Assembly: GCA_900618795.1 (NCBI GenBank)
Contig: UYJD01000014.1
Span: forward strand, 756,930 to 820,929
Reading direction: 5' to 3'
Length of the DNA: 64,000 bases
From: Cyanodermella asteris
Lineage: Eukaryota > Ascomycota > Lecanoromycetes > Ostropales > Stictidaceae
Shown: positions 34,201-43,895 of the stretch, piece after piece
Layout: the number at the start of each line of letters is the position of its first letter
Numbering within the stretch: position 1 is the first letter of the stretch
Notes under the pieces: model-generated
What the model was told of the DNA's origin: nothing
The model's input: only the letters and a program-made list of their open reading frames with translations
Databases searched by the model: none
Program-made: the position numbers and the translations under genes

Positions 34201-36183
34201 TCAAGCCTCTCCCCAGATGTCACAGACTCTTGTGCTGACAGCCTTTCCGATCTGCCTGCGACCAACCAGCTGGCCAGCAGACCGGTACACCATCACTTTC
34301 CTCTTATTCTCGTCGCCCTCCTTCTCTTCCTTTTCCAGAGCCTCCACGAAAGCCTTTGGCGTCTGCCATCGTTTTTGAATCTCCATCGCCTTGTCACCCG
34401 TGATACCCCTCGTGCACATGAGCATTTTCAAAAAGATATCTCGCAACGTCAAGCTGTCGTTCTTCCCCGCAAGTCCCGAAAACGCCTCGAAAGTCAGAAA
34501 GTTGGTCTCGCCTTTGAGGAGATTTCTTATTTGCTGAGGATCGCGGCCGTCGCCTAGTGCTTGGCTGGGTATTACCTTGAGATCTTTGCTCTCGAATTTC
34601 TTGCGCAAGAGCTTCGTCATGCGAGCGAGGTATGCTATCGAGTCGTCGAGCTTGCGCGTCCTCTTCACAAAGAATCCACCAACCGTCATTGTCCCTGCAA
34701 TTGCGCTAGCAATCATGTCAAAAGTCCGTTGGGGCGTCTCCTGAGATAACGCAATGTCCTCGATGAGATATGTAACGTTCGGTACGCCGCTCCTTCGCAA
34801 TCGAAACTTTTGCTCATGAAATCGTCCGTCTTTGATGCTGCCAATGAGGTCGTCAAGACGTTTACGTTCCATTATGTGACTGAGCAGGATCTCTGTCGGT
34901 GCGCCATCCTCACCACCAGCGGTGAGAAGGTGAGTATGCCCAGGCTTGAGTCGCGCAACCCAAACAGCGTCTCCGAGGGGAAGACCTCGAGTGATCGGAA
35001 TGACTCCGTGACCAACCAGCGTGTTCTGAATATAATCACGATCCGTCTTCGCACGAACCTCTCGGTTATCCAAGACGAGTTCGACGGTGAAAGCGCCGGC
35101 CGGTATGCGAATTGGCTGGAAATTTTGATCAATCGGAACATGGGATCGTCGTGGACTCGGTGGAGGACTTGAGTGTACATCGGGAGGAGCGGACGGAATT
35201 CGACTGAGGGGGGGTCGCGCTACAAGCTGAGACGGAGCTTTGGTCGTCACTGCCGATGCCGACCGCGCAAGTCCGGATGTGCGCTTGGAAGGAAGATCAG
35301 CAGGTAGGGCATGAGATCTTGAGAGCTCTGCGGTGGTCTGATTGGGATCGTCATCGCTGTCTTCCAGGTCAATCACGTCTATGCTTTGAAATCCCGCTGA
35401 GGCATGCACAGCCAGAGATGAATTTCGAGGCTTGTCAGAAGTTGACCGCTTGGTGGTTTCAGAATCCTTCAACCGTGAGTGTGTGCCTCTCGTAGCTTTC
35501 GAGGGTTCCGTAGTGGCGTCCAGGCATGCATTTGACGCTGCTGGCTTTCCCGAGCCCGAGACGTTCGCTTTCTTAATCCGCTTTGCAGCGTCCCAGCCAT
35601 CATCTGTAAGAGCATATCGCTTTGTTGGTCTGCCAAATTCATACACCAGATCTTTGCTGAGGAGAGTCTTCATCGAGTTCCAAGCAGTATAGAACTTGGT
35701 CGGATCTGCAGGAGCAGAGAAAGAAGAATCGCAATGAGGTTGAGCCTGCTCCACCAGCTCATTTTTGGTCATTCCAGTAGGGGATGATTCTGGGAGTGAC
35801 GACAGAGCCACCAAGATCGCATACGGGCCTGAACGCAAGGTAGGAACGTAAGGCTTTGTTGTCCGAGGTTTCTTCGCGACCGCATCGTCCGCAACGCCTT
35901 CTTCACTGGTCCTCTTCCGTGCTTTGTGCGGCTTCTCGGGCATTGGTAGACCATGGTCTCTGCAATGCTTTTCGAGGTTAGTGGTCAGCCTGTCGCACAA
36001 CTTCGGCCCCAGTCCGTGTAGCTGTATGGCCTCAGAAGGGTGGCCGAATGCGATAGGGCATGCCTTCATCGACTCATAGGCTTTTTTGTAAGTCAAAATG
36101 CCTTTGCTGTTCTTTTCTTTAGCGTCGTCCCACCACTCCTTTAGCCAGCCCAGAAGCAAGGGGTTTGGACAGTCGTTTGGCAT
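34201..36183 (-). CDS. MUS81: Crossover junction endonuclease MUS81
   Basis: XPF-family structure-specific nuclease that, with an Eme1-type partner, cuts 3' flaps, stalled forks and nicked Holliday junctions. Single exon, 660 aa. The N-terminal helix-hairpin-helix is at about 1-80 (NPLLLGWLKEWWDDA; LHGLGPKLCDRL). A winged-helix segment is at about 113-205. A linker holds VIDLEDSDDD (270-279), which resembles a SUMO-interacting motif. The ERCC4 nuclease begins VELVLDNREVRAK (367-379), with GDAVWVA (404-410) and catalytic ERKRLDD (439-445). The C-terminal HhH region includes FLKMLMCTRGITGDKAMEI. All catalytic residues are present. It lies head-to-tail behind a doubtful small ORF. Confidence 0.96.
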   Translation of the reverse strand: MPNDCPNPLLLGWLKEWWDDAKEKNSKGILTYKKAYESMKACPIAFGHPSEAIQLHGLGPKLCDRLTTNLEKHCRDHGLPMPEKPHKARKRTSEEGVADDAVAKKPRTTKPYVPTLRSGPYAILVALSSLPESSPTGMTKNELVEQAQPHCDSSFSAPADPTKFYTAWNSMKTLLSKDLVYEFGRPTKRYALTDDGWDAAKRIKKANVSGSGKPAASNACLDATTEPSKATRGTHSRLKDSETTKRSTSDKPRNSSLAVHASAGFQSIDVIDLEDSDDDPNQTTAELSRSHALPADLPSKRTSGLARSASAVTTKAPSQLVARPPLSRIPSAPPDVHSSPPPSPRRSHVPIDQNFQPIRIPAGAFTVELVLDNREVRAKTDRDYIQNTLVGHGVIPITRGLPLGDAVWVARLKPGHTHLLTAGGEDGAPTEILLSHIMERKRLDDLIGSIKDGRFHEQKFRLRRSGVPNVTYLIEDIALSQETPQRTFDMIASAIAGTMTVGGFFVKRTRKLDDSIAYLARMTKLLRKKFESKDLKVIPSQALGDGRDPQQIRNLLKGETNFLTFEAFSGLAGKNDSLTLRDIFLKMLMCTRGITGDKAMEIQKRWQTPKAFVEALEKEEKEGDENKRKVMVYRSAGQLVGRRQIGKAVSTRVCDIWGEA

Positions 36184-36279
36184 GATTGCGGATCGAGACT
36201 GGCAGAACGGTTGAGGAGCAGAGGCAAGGATCTAAAAGTAACAAGAAGCAAATTTATCGATTGCTGAATTCGTGGTATC

Positions 36280-36615
36280 TCAAGTATCGTGGAAAGTCCA
36301 GTCTTCGTTGTCGGCTTCGGGCTGAGGTGCAGGCTCGAGCGTGGACCTCGGCTTCCGCTCCACGAGTCGTAGCTGCAAGACGCGCTTCAAAGAAGAACCC
36401 AGGATGTATTTGATGATGTATGCGACGGTATACTTGAAGGAGTAGTTCAGCACATAGGCGACAACAAAGTCGGGAGAGTATTTGCCCGTGTGTTTACGCG
36501 CGTGTTTGAGAAGTACGTCGAGCCAGTCCCGCGCGGCAGGGTGCTGTTCGAAGAAAAGCTGCGAGTAGAGAGCCAAGTGAGGAGCGAATTGCACAAGGCG
36601 GAGGTGCGAGGACAT
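36280..36615 (-). CDS. Doubtful small ORF, unknown product
   Basis: 111 codons from the ATG at 36615. An in-frame extension to 36879 is low complexity and less likely to be coding. The middle is hydrophobic/aromatic (FVVAYVLNYSFKYTVAYIIKYILG), and the C-terminal part is acidic/Pro-rich. No family recognised. It ends 96 nt upstream of the MUS81 ATG on the same strand, so it could instead be MUS81 leader. Expression evidence would decide. Confidence 0.3.
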   Translation of the reverse strand: MSSHLRLVQFAPHLALYSQLFFEQHPAARDWLDVLLKHARKHTGKYSPDFVVAYVLNYSFKYTVAYIIKYILGSSLKRVLQLRLVERKPRSTLEPAPQPEADNEDWTFHDT

Positions 36616-37191
36616 GGCGGAGCAGCTCACATGGCGCCAACAGTGAATGACAAGAATAGCGATGGCGCTGAAAGTCGATGTTGACTTTGATGCATCGCTC
36701 GCTGGACGCGCAGATAGGAGATAAGCGAGCTCAGTCGGGCTTGGCGCACTGGTACCTGGATTCTGCGAGCACGGGCCAGATGACGAAAGCCCGAGCTCCC
36801 CGTCCGAGTCGTCTGGCTGTGCTGATGTGCGAGTGTGCTGCGCTGCTCGAGGCTGCGGCCGCGAGGCAAGACAAAGCACGGCAGGGAACAGGAGAAGGAG
36901 AAGCGACAGCGCTGCGTCTCCCGCTCCAGCAAGCTTGCACTGTACTGTACTGTGCTGTGCTGTACCTGGCCCGCCAGACCACAGGCTAAAGCTACCTTAC
37001 CTGTCCTCGCCTGGCTTGCTGGCCCATTCCCTCCACAGCCGTTGGCTGGCTGCTTCCCTGCCCACGCAGCTCCCTTGACCTGTCTTCTCAGCTACTCCTC
37101 TCATCCTTCCCTCCCCTTTTCCTCTCCTACATCCACCCATTGACCCTGCAGACTCTTCTATCTTCTTCCCTTGCAACCCGTCTCCCCAACA
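36616..37191. other. Leader and promoter of the acidic-protein gene
   Basis: Contains a short CTGTA/CTGTG repeat at about 36941-36966 and a strong C/T-rich stretch from about 37080 to 37185 leading into the ATG at 37192. Small frames here are judged non-coding. Confidence 0.55.
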
Positions 37192-37871
37192 ATGTCTACC
37201 CGTAAGCGCAGAGCTGAGGCTGAGGAGGAGGAGGAGGAGGAGCTTCAGGCTCTGCCAAGCGATGAGTCCGAGGAAGAAGAAGAGTAAGTTGACAGCAACC
37301 TGTCGCGTACACGCACAAGCTTGTCGCCATAGTCGCCTAGTATACGTCAATCCTTTGATATGCTGCAAAGTGGTTCGCGACGTGTCGTTGTTGTTCGATG
37401 GCCAGCGCCCTACGCTTGCACTTTACTGACCCTTGCGCCAGATATGAGGACTCTGAGCCAGAGTTGAACGACGACGATGACGACGATGACGACGAAGAGG
37501 ACGAAGAGGACGAAGAGGAAGAGGAAGATGCCGAGGCCGCAGATGGTATGTACAGTCCGTGTATCCGAACGTTCGCCTGCTAACACGGTCCAGCACCTCC
37601 ACCAGGCAAGAAACGCAAGACTGAGGCTGCACCGGCAAAAGACAAGGAGGCACCCGCCAATGAAGATGACGCTGATGCCGACGAAGATGGTGCTGACGTC
37701 GAAGAAGCGGAGGGCGACTTCGACGAAGAGGAAGCAGACGCTGATGAGGACACTGCCGACAAGACCGGTGTCAAGACAGGCTCTCGCGCTGCCAAAGACA
37801 AGGCTGAAGAGGCCAACAAAGAAGCTATTGCGGCCGATGAAGAGCCCGAAGAGGAGGTCGCCGATGATTAG
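37192..37871 (+). CDS. Acidic low-complexity protein, probably nuclear
   Basis: Three exons: 37192-37283, 37442-37545 and 37594-37871 (introns 158 and 48 nt, the second with CTGCTAACAC branch site), giving 157 aa. It starts MSTRKRRAEAEEEEEEEL and continues with long Asp/Glu runs. A basic cluster PGKKRKTEAAPAKDK looks like a nuclear localisation signal. The C-terminal half is Ala/Asp/Glu/Lys-rich and ends EEPEEEVADD. Composition resembles histone chaperones or nucleolar proteins, but I see no specific domain such as CHZ, so function is unassigned. All three exons keep the same biased composition, which supports the splice model. Confidence 0.75.
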
Positions 37872-38702
37872 AACACCAAAGGCAGGACCTTCTTCAAGAT
37901 TCGCGCCGCGATAAACGCGTCGCCCACGCGCAGACCAATCGTTCATCGCCAAAAGAAGTAAAAGCACATGTTGGAGCCATGTTGGTTAGATAAAATCAAA
38001 CAGTCTCGCTTGCATTACCTTGCTCAGTAGCCGTGGCGCATCTGCAGTGTCGCAGTAGTACAGTATTTTACAATGGAATCACCTGCCATCAAAATGGATG
38101 GTATCTTGCCATTGCATTTCGAGCGTCTTCGGGTCAAAGCCTTGAGCAGAATCCTGTCCCAAAGGGTACGGGCTTGGTGGGACGCCATGGTCAGCAAGTG
38201 GGACAAGCTCTATGCCAACCATACGCCCCACCTAACATGCTCATAGCCAACATCATCAAGTGCTTACAAATGAAGAATGCAGCGTTGCCGGAGCGTTTTA
38301 CTTTTCGATCGTTGCTGTAGATATTTCCAATCAGAGGCGCGCCTGCCCCCATCAAAAGTGAGTCAGTGACGCTCACCCTCATGGTCAGCTTCGCCAAGGC
38401 CGCTTCTGCCTGACGCGCTTCAGTCGTGAGCGCATACACCAGAAGCTATAATTGTGTGCAATCTGCCACGCCTCCTCGTGCCTGACTCTTTGTCGCAAAC
38501 ATACTTCTGTCTTCCCTCGCCATTTTCTGTCGTGAAGCTGCTCGTTACTGTGAACGTAAGCTTGTACCAGCCTGTGTATAATCCTCTCGATCAGTTGCCT
38601 TCTACTTGGACGCGACTAAAGCGAACCGAAGTTGATTGCAGCGTTCTTCTGACTATCTGAACTGCCGCTTCTCGGAGCGTACTTCGCCTCTCAACTCCAG
38701 CC
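37872..38702. other. Intergenic before the MGMT-fusion gene
   Basis: No supported gene. Short frames on both strands without recognisable content. A C/T-rich patch lies near 38480-38530. Confidence 0.5.
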
Positions 38703-39665
38703 ATGGTCCCTTCGCCTCTGTCGGCCCGCCGCGGCGTGTGGCAATCTCTCTTCTCAACGAGACTTCCATCGCTAGCCAAAGCTAAGGATCCCGCACAAAA
38801 ACATTGGCCGGTGACTCTCGACCATTGCTTCGGACGAATAATCCTCGATAAGGTTATTGGACAGAACCAGGTGCCATGGACTGAGCGGATCAAGGGACCG
38901 GCGATCAGGAACATGTCCGATGACCAGATAGAGCAGTGCATTAAGCTTGGGGAGCAAATCGCGAACGGTGAGGTCGATTTGGTGGAGCTTGACGAGGAGA
39001 GTTTGAGGGTCAGAGGGAAGAAGTCGAAAGCCAAGGGTGGAGAGAAGCGGAAGAGGGACGATGCGGAGGCGCAGGATGACGGAGAGAAACGATTAAAAGC
39101 AGACGATCAGAAGCCGGGATTGAAAAACGAGAGCACGCGCGAGCTGGGAAGCGAGGATGTGGACATGGCCTCGCAGAGCCAGAATCAGTCCCAGTCGAAA
39201 AATCCAACAACTGTGGATGACGACGGAAACGTGCTCATGGCATCACAAAGCCAATCCCAATCCAAAAGGTCATCCAAAGACTATAAGCTCGCGGCCAAAG
39301 CAGCAAGGACAGACTCAATGGCAGAAGAGCGGCGATTGATCGAAAGCTCTTCCCTCGCTGAATATCGAAAACGAGTTCTTCTAGCGTTGTGCCAAGTCCC
39401 GAAAGGCAAGTACACAACCTACGCTGCCATCTCCGAATTTTTGAAGTCGAGCCCCAGGGCGGTGGGAAATGCGATGAGGAACAATCCGTTCGCGCCTGCA
39501 GTCCCTTGCCATCGGGTTCTTGCGGCTGATGGCAAGATTGGCGGCTACTGTGGGCAGTGGGGTGAAGGTGACTTGATCAAGAAGAGAAGGCTGCTCAGAG
39601 AGGAGGGTCTGAAATTTGACGGCCAGCGTAAGGTGGTTGGTGGGCCATTCAGAGGGTTTAAATGA
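38703..39665 (+). CDS. O6-alkylguanine-DNA alkyltransferase fused to an extra N-terminal domain
   Basis: Single exon, 320 aa, in three parts. Residues 25-105 form a compact domain (KHWPVTLDHCFGRIILD, then MSDDQIEQCIKLGEQIANGE and LDEESLRVRGK). I recall it as a stand-alone fungal domain of unknown role. Residues 106-210 are a charged linker with two related Gln/Ser runs (ASQSQNQSQSK; ASQSQSQSK). Residues 215-320 are a complete MGMT catalytic domain: SLAEYRKRVLLALCQVPKGKY, the Arg-helix region SSPRAVGNAMRNNP, and VPCHRVLAADGKIGGY with acceptor Cys269. The cysteine is present, so direct repair of O6-methylguanine is expected, unlike Cys-less ATL proteins. There is no break in the frame between the parts. 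Confidence 0.9.
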   Translation: MVPSPLSARRGVWQSLFSTRLPSLAKAKDPAQKHWPVTLDHCFGRIILDKVIGQNQVPWTERIKGPAIRNMSDDQIEQCIKLGEQIANGEVDLVELDEESLRVRGKKSKAKGGEKRKRDDAEAQDDGEKRLKADDQKPGLKNESTRELGSEDVDMASQSQNQSQSKNPTTVDDDGNVLMASQSQSQSKRSSKDYKLAAKAARTDSMAEERRLIESSSLAEYRKRVLLALCQVPKGKYTTYAAISEFLKSSPRAVGNAMRNNPFAPAVPCHRVLAADGKIGGYCGQWGEGDLIKKRRLLREEGLKFDGQRKVVGGPFRGFK

Positions 39666-40217
39666 TCAGCGGTGATACTCCTGACATGCCTTGCGTTCGA
39701 GCGAGCGAGTGACCCTTTTCATGCGACGCAAACGACTTTCGTGGGCTTCAAGCGTCGCTAATGGCTTTCCATTGCCATTGTTTCGCAGGTAGCTTACCAA
39801 AATTGATGCTATTATAGCCTGTTCTGAGATCCAAATAGGCTTATGAGTGCATCTGTACTCAGCTCAACGAAGAAAGAGATGGCTTAGTGGAGCGCTTGGT
39901 CAGGCACCACAGTTCGCGATGTAATGGTACGTAGTTAGATAGCAGAGGGCTTCATTGTATGCCTGAGTATGTATCGGGCTGTATCCATGCGAAGCGATCG
40001 GCCGAGCATTCGGCAAGATAGACCTCTGGTCACGTGTTGAGTTACATGATCGGCGACATTCGTCCGATGATATACCGCGACTTTACATGGAAGCATATAT
40101 TCATATACCTAATCATCACAGCAAGTCGTTCAACATTGTGGTTTGTGTGATGATGGTGCATATCCGATACAATCCAACCGCTCACATCGTCACCGCCGCC
40201 CAAGCTCGCCTGCCTAC
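39666..40217. other. Convergent intergenic region
   Basis: No supported gene. Slightly AT-rich with short frames only. Confidence 0.5.
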
Positions 40218-41328
40218 TTATCTGCTGGAAGTTCCCGTAGCCCAGGGCACCGCTCCAGTCCACACCGGATTGTTACCGGGCAACTTCGTAATGGAATTCC
40301 CCTTCAAGCCAACGTCTTCCTCGTACACCGCCGGCACCTCCGGGCTGAACGTGGTGGGATGCCCATCCTTCCCATCCGGGGTCCCAAACTGTCTCCACGG
40401 ACAGTTGTTATTGTCAAAACAGTTTGCAAAACTATTCTGCAAGGCCGTCGAGTTCGTCCAGCCCTGGAGTAGATCCCCGTGGAAGCCGTAGCCCGTAGTG
40501 TCCCCTTTCGCAAACACCAGCTCGCTAGCGTTGGCGACGCCGGTGGTATCGAAGCTGAACTCGGCGCCGACGGCGATGAGGGCGTAAGGGTGGGTTTTGG
40601 GACACATGCCGCCCTGGTTGTTGCCGCCGAGGTTGACGTCCGGGTACGCGACGTGCGTGTTGTGCGTGGGAGAGTCGACCGTCTTGCCGTCCCAGCAGGA
40701 AGGGTAGCGGACGTTGCCCTGGAGGCGCGTGCCGATGTTGAAGGGGAGGCCGACGACGTCGTTGGAGTTGCCCGTGGTGAAGCGTAACGCGGTCTGGGCT
40801 TCGTCGTTGTTGTCCACGGTGCGGCGCGTCGAGTTGCCGGCGATCATACGGAACCCTGGTGGGAATGCGCGGGCTTGACGGGGCCGGTTGCAGGCCCCGG
40901 TGGGATCGTAGTCGCAGGTGTAGTTCTGAGCCGTGATGTTAGCTTGTGCTCGGAATGATGGCACGGGTAGGTCGGGGCGGCGCACTTACTGTGTAGTACA
41001 TCCCGGCACCTAAGAAGGGAAGGAGAGTGAAGTTGTTGTTACCACTTCCGTACTTGCGGTACAGTTGCGGTACCCAGTAGTTGGAGTGGTCGGTATATTT
41101 GTCACAAGTAGTGTTCTTCGCGGCCACGGCTGCATTGTCCGCAGACATGTTGCGTTGAAACGCCGTCCCGCCAACGATAGCATGGACATGGCCACCAGGC
41201 TGTCCTGGATTCAAGATTGGATCTGATCGCTGGACTGAAAGGGGATTGCAGTTCACTGTCCAGACGTCGCTAGCCAAAACGGCTGGGGTTAAAGCCAAAA
41301 CGGCCAGGCAAACAGACTGAGAAAACAT
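40218..41328 (-). CDS. Secreted DUF1996-domain protein
   Basis: Two exons, 41328-40990 (113 codons) and 40925-40218, with a 64-nt phase-0 intron, giving 348 aa. Residues 1-19 (MFSQSVCLAVLALTPAVLA) are a signal peptide. DUF1996 features follow: SDPILNPGQPGGHVHAIVGG with the paired His, CDKYTDHSNYWVPQLY, then RYPSCWDGKTVDSPTHNTH and GDLLQGWTNSTALQNSFANC. Several N-glycosylation sequons are visible. The family is common among fungal secreted proteins, and no activity is established. No WSC domain is present. An AT-rich CATAAATATTCC lies about 90 nt upstream of the ATG. Confidence 0.92.
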
Positions 41329-42545
41329 GTTTGAGGAAGGACTCGAACGCAGAAGAGCGGGTTCGGCTGCTAGAACGAGTCAATATTGGTCCTACAGGAG
41401 AACGGGCACACATAGGAATATTTATGTTCCAGCAGCGAGTAATGGTCATCGGGCCAGCCGGGATGGCTGTAGCCGAACAAGCTGAAAGGTCTCACTTTTC
41501 CAACGCCACTACAGCCTTGCCATACAAGCGACTGCAGCTTCAGTAAATATGGAATACCTGGAGGGGCAGCTCGAACATGGGAAATGTGGGAAGGGTTCCC
41601 AGCAATCGGTGAGGCTGAAAATGGCACAACGAAGCCAACGCCTTAGCAAGTCTCAGTCATACAGAAGAGGCACATGCCGCATAGGGCTTGTTCATGATTG
41701 TCAGATGAGGCAAGCTCTCCCCTAGCGTGAGCCTTGGTCTGTTGGTCATCTTGTAATGCAGGTACTGGCTGCTGAAGAATCTTGACGGGGTGGTTTCACA
41801 AGCGACGATAGCGTGGTCTTGGCGCGTCCCGCCGCCTCCTTCACGAATGCTACTGGAACCATCAGATCGCGGTTGTGGCGGATGCCCTTAATTGGAAAAA
41901 CAACACTGTCAATATCTGGGTCAACTACCTACAGGCCCCCTGTTGCATCACGCGTTTGTTCCACGCCTCAAACTTAAAGTTAGTTTGTACCAAGATTGAG
42001 CTGCGATTCGGCGTAAGTGTAGAATCATCTCGGGTTCGGTTTGAGAGTCGGCCCGAACCGAGAGCATCGATTTATCCTGTATATGACCTTTGAGCTTCGC
42101 GTGTGGCCTGAGTGTCCTGTCGCCCCGATCTATGGTCGTTGAATTCGAGCTACTGGCGCCCCGTTCGACTGCCAAGCGGAGCGACGGAGTGGTTGTATCA
42201 GTACGAGTGTCCACAGCAAATAGCAGGATCACAAGCCTTTATTCTGTGGTGGGATCATTGTCTGGACAGAGCGCACCGACTTGTTGGCAGCTGACCCCAA
42301 CGTCGAGTTTAGTGGTTCCAGGAGCGTTTGGGACATCGCCACATTGCCTCCAGCCGGTACCACTGAAAAGATTATTCCGTTACAGGACATTAAACGAAGG
42401 TTGTGTGAGCGTCGATTCCAGGCAGTCTCGGAGCAGATTTTGGCCATTTCGAGCGTACTCTTGTGCTTCGGCATCCTTTCATCTGCACACGTCCTAGTGC
42501 AAGTCGTGGGTATCGTCCGTTCAGTCTGGATCAAGTCCGTATCAT
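41329..42545. other. Intergenic between UBC7 and the DUF1996 gene
   Basis: No supported gene. Both flanking genes are on the minus strand, so this is UBC7 3' and DUF1996 promoter. Plus frames at 42090-42497 and 42281-42595 show no domain. Confidence 0.5.
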
Positions 42546-43188
42546 TCATTCTTCGCCTAGACTCTCCCTCACGCATTTGCGACATCGCTTCCTGAACTCT
42601 TTCGTGTCCTCCCTCCACAATTTCGCCGCGTCGATATTGGCTGGGCTTTCGTCGTTGGGACTGCTCAGCATGCTAATGACACTGAGCAATATCGTCTCTG
42701 GGGACTGGACGGGACTCCATCGCTCTGATGCCTGTTCGTACCCGTATTTGTCTTCCTCTGGTGGATGTAGAATAGAGATGCAAACGGTTCCGTCCTCATA
42801 GACTGGAAGGCGAGCTTATTAGTATTCATCTCGCTTTCGATCAGACCGGCAGGTCTCGGGAACGACGGCACTCACTGTTAGGGTGAAATATAGGCGTCTC
42901 GAATTTCATCTTCGGGGGCATCAAGGGATAGTCTTGGGGGAAGGTGAGCTTGGCTCGGAAGAAGCCACCTGGAGGAGGCGTTAGCCACGTTCTGCCATGA
43001 TCACCAGGATTCGCATTCTCGCGCGCACCTCCATAGAACCGGCAGTCGTCTGAGATCATGAGCATCACTTCCCACTCAAAAACGTTGTTCTCCACTAGAC
43101 CGCAGCTAATGCCAGGAATATCCTTGTCCGATTGCATCTGTTTGAGTTGACGCCCGAGCAAGCCTGCGGCTGCCGATGTGGCCGCCAT
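42546..43188 (-). CDS. UBC7: Ubiquitin-conjugating enzyme E2, Ubc7/UBE2G2 type
   Basis: E2 for ER-associated degradation. Best model has three exons: 43188-43029, 42968-42876 and 42802-42546, giving 169 aa. The 60-nt intron 42969-43028 has a GTGCGC donor, GGCTAAC branch and CCTCCAG acceptor. It contains no stop and is a multiple of three, so unspliced mRNA would add 20 residues within the beta-meander. Splicing restores YGGGFFRAKLTFPQDYPL. The second intron (73 nt) has TACTAAT. Active Cys lies in DGTVCISIL. The acidic loop typical of Ubc7/Cdc34-like E2s follows (HPPEEDKYGYEQASERWSP). The C-terminal helices are intact (KLWREDTKEFRKRCRKCV). Confidence 0.95.
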
Positions 43189-43895
43189 ATTGAGTTGTGG
43201 AACGAAGTCGTGAGCGCTAGCTGAGCTGGAATATGAATCTGGTGGCGTCTGAGTCGCTGTTGTTGTCGCTGAGGCTGGACGCGGCGGGAGAGGGGCGGTA
43301 TGTGAGTCGGTACCAGAGAAACACGGTGCAAGGCAAAGAGCAGTCGTGACTGAGGGCGGGGGTCGTAAGCGACAGAAGGTTCAAGGCCAACTGGGCACGT
43401 TGGTAGGGAAGCAGCTAGCGACGATAAATCTACTCAAAGTGAATACATCAGAGTAGATGAGCATGACGAGGTCCGAGGAGCAGGCCGGCGGCAGAGCTCC
43501 GATGGCGAGCAACGGAGATGGCCCGAGGTCCGCCATTGATTGCCTTTCAAAGTGTTAAAGCGGACGAAAGCTTATCGATAACGCTTCATACCTCTGTGCT
43601 TTGACCACAATCCAAGATATGGTCCCGCAAACCGCAAAATGAAGCTTCGATCTTTGTTTCATCCAGTTCGAAAACATAGTTGATGCACTTTTCTAGTGCG
43701 GGGATAGACTTTGCTCGATTATGCAGATTACAAAGTACAGGTGATGACATCAGTATAAAGTATAATCTTGCCTCTTCCCGTCATGACATCCAAATGCCAT
43801 AAATAATGTCACGACTAGTACCGCAAAAAAAGACTGTCATGGCTACTAGTTTCTTGACTGTCGCAATGATCGCATTACCCATCGCAGTCTTGTGC
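43189..43895. other. Intergenic between the O-methyltransferase pseudogene and UBC7
   Basis: Nothing recognisable. Some short frames. The part nearest UBC7 (43189-43400) is its likely promoter. Confidence 0.5.

Noticed and set aside
36616-36879. N-terminal extension of the small ORF upstream of MUS81
   Set aside because: Low-complexity Ser/Pro/Gln content overlapping the promoter of the divergent acidic-protein gene. The later ATG at 36615 is simpler.
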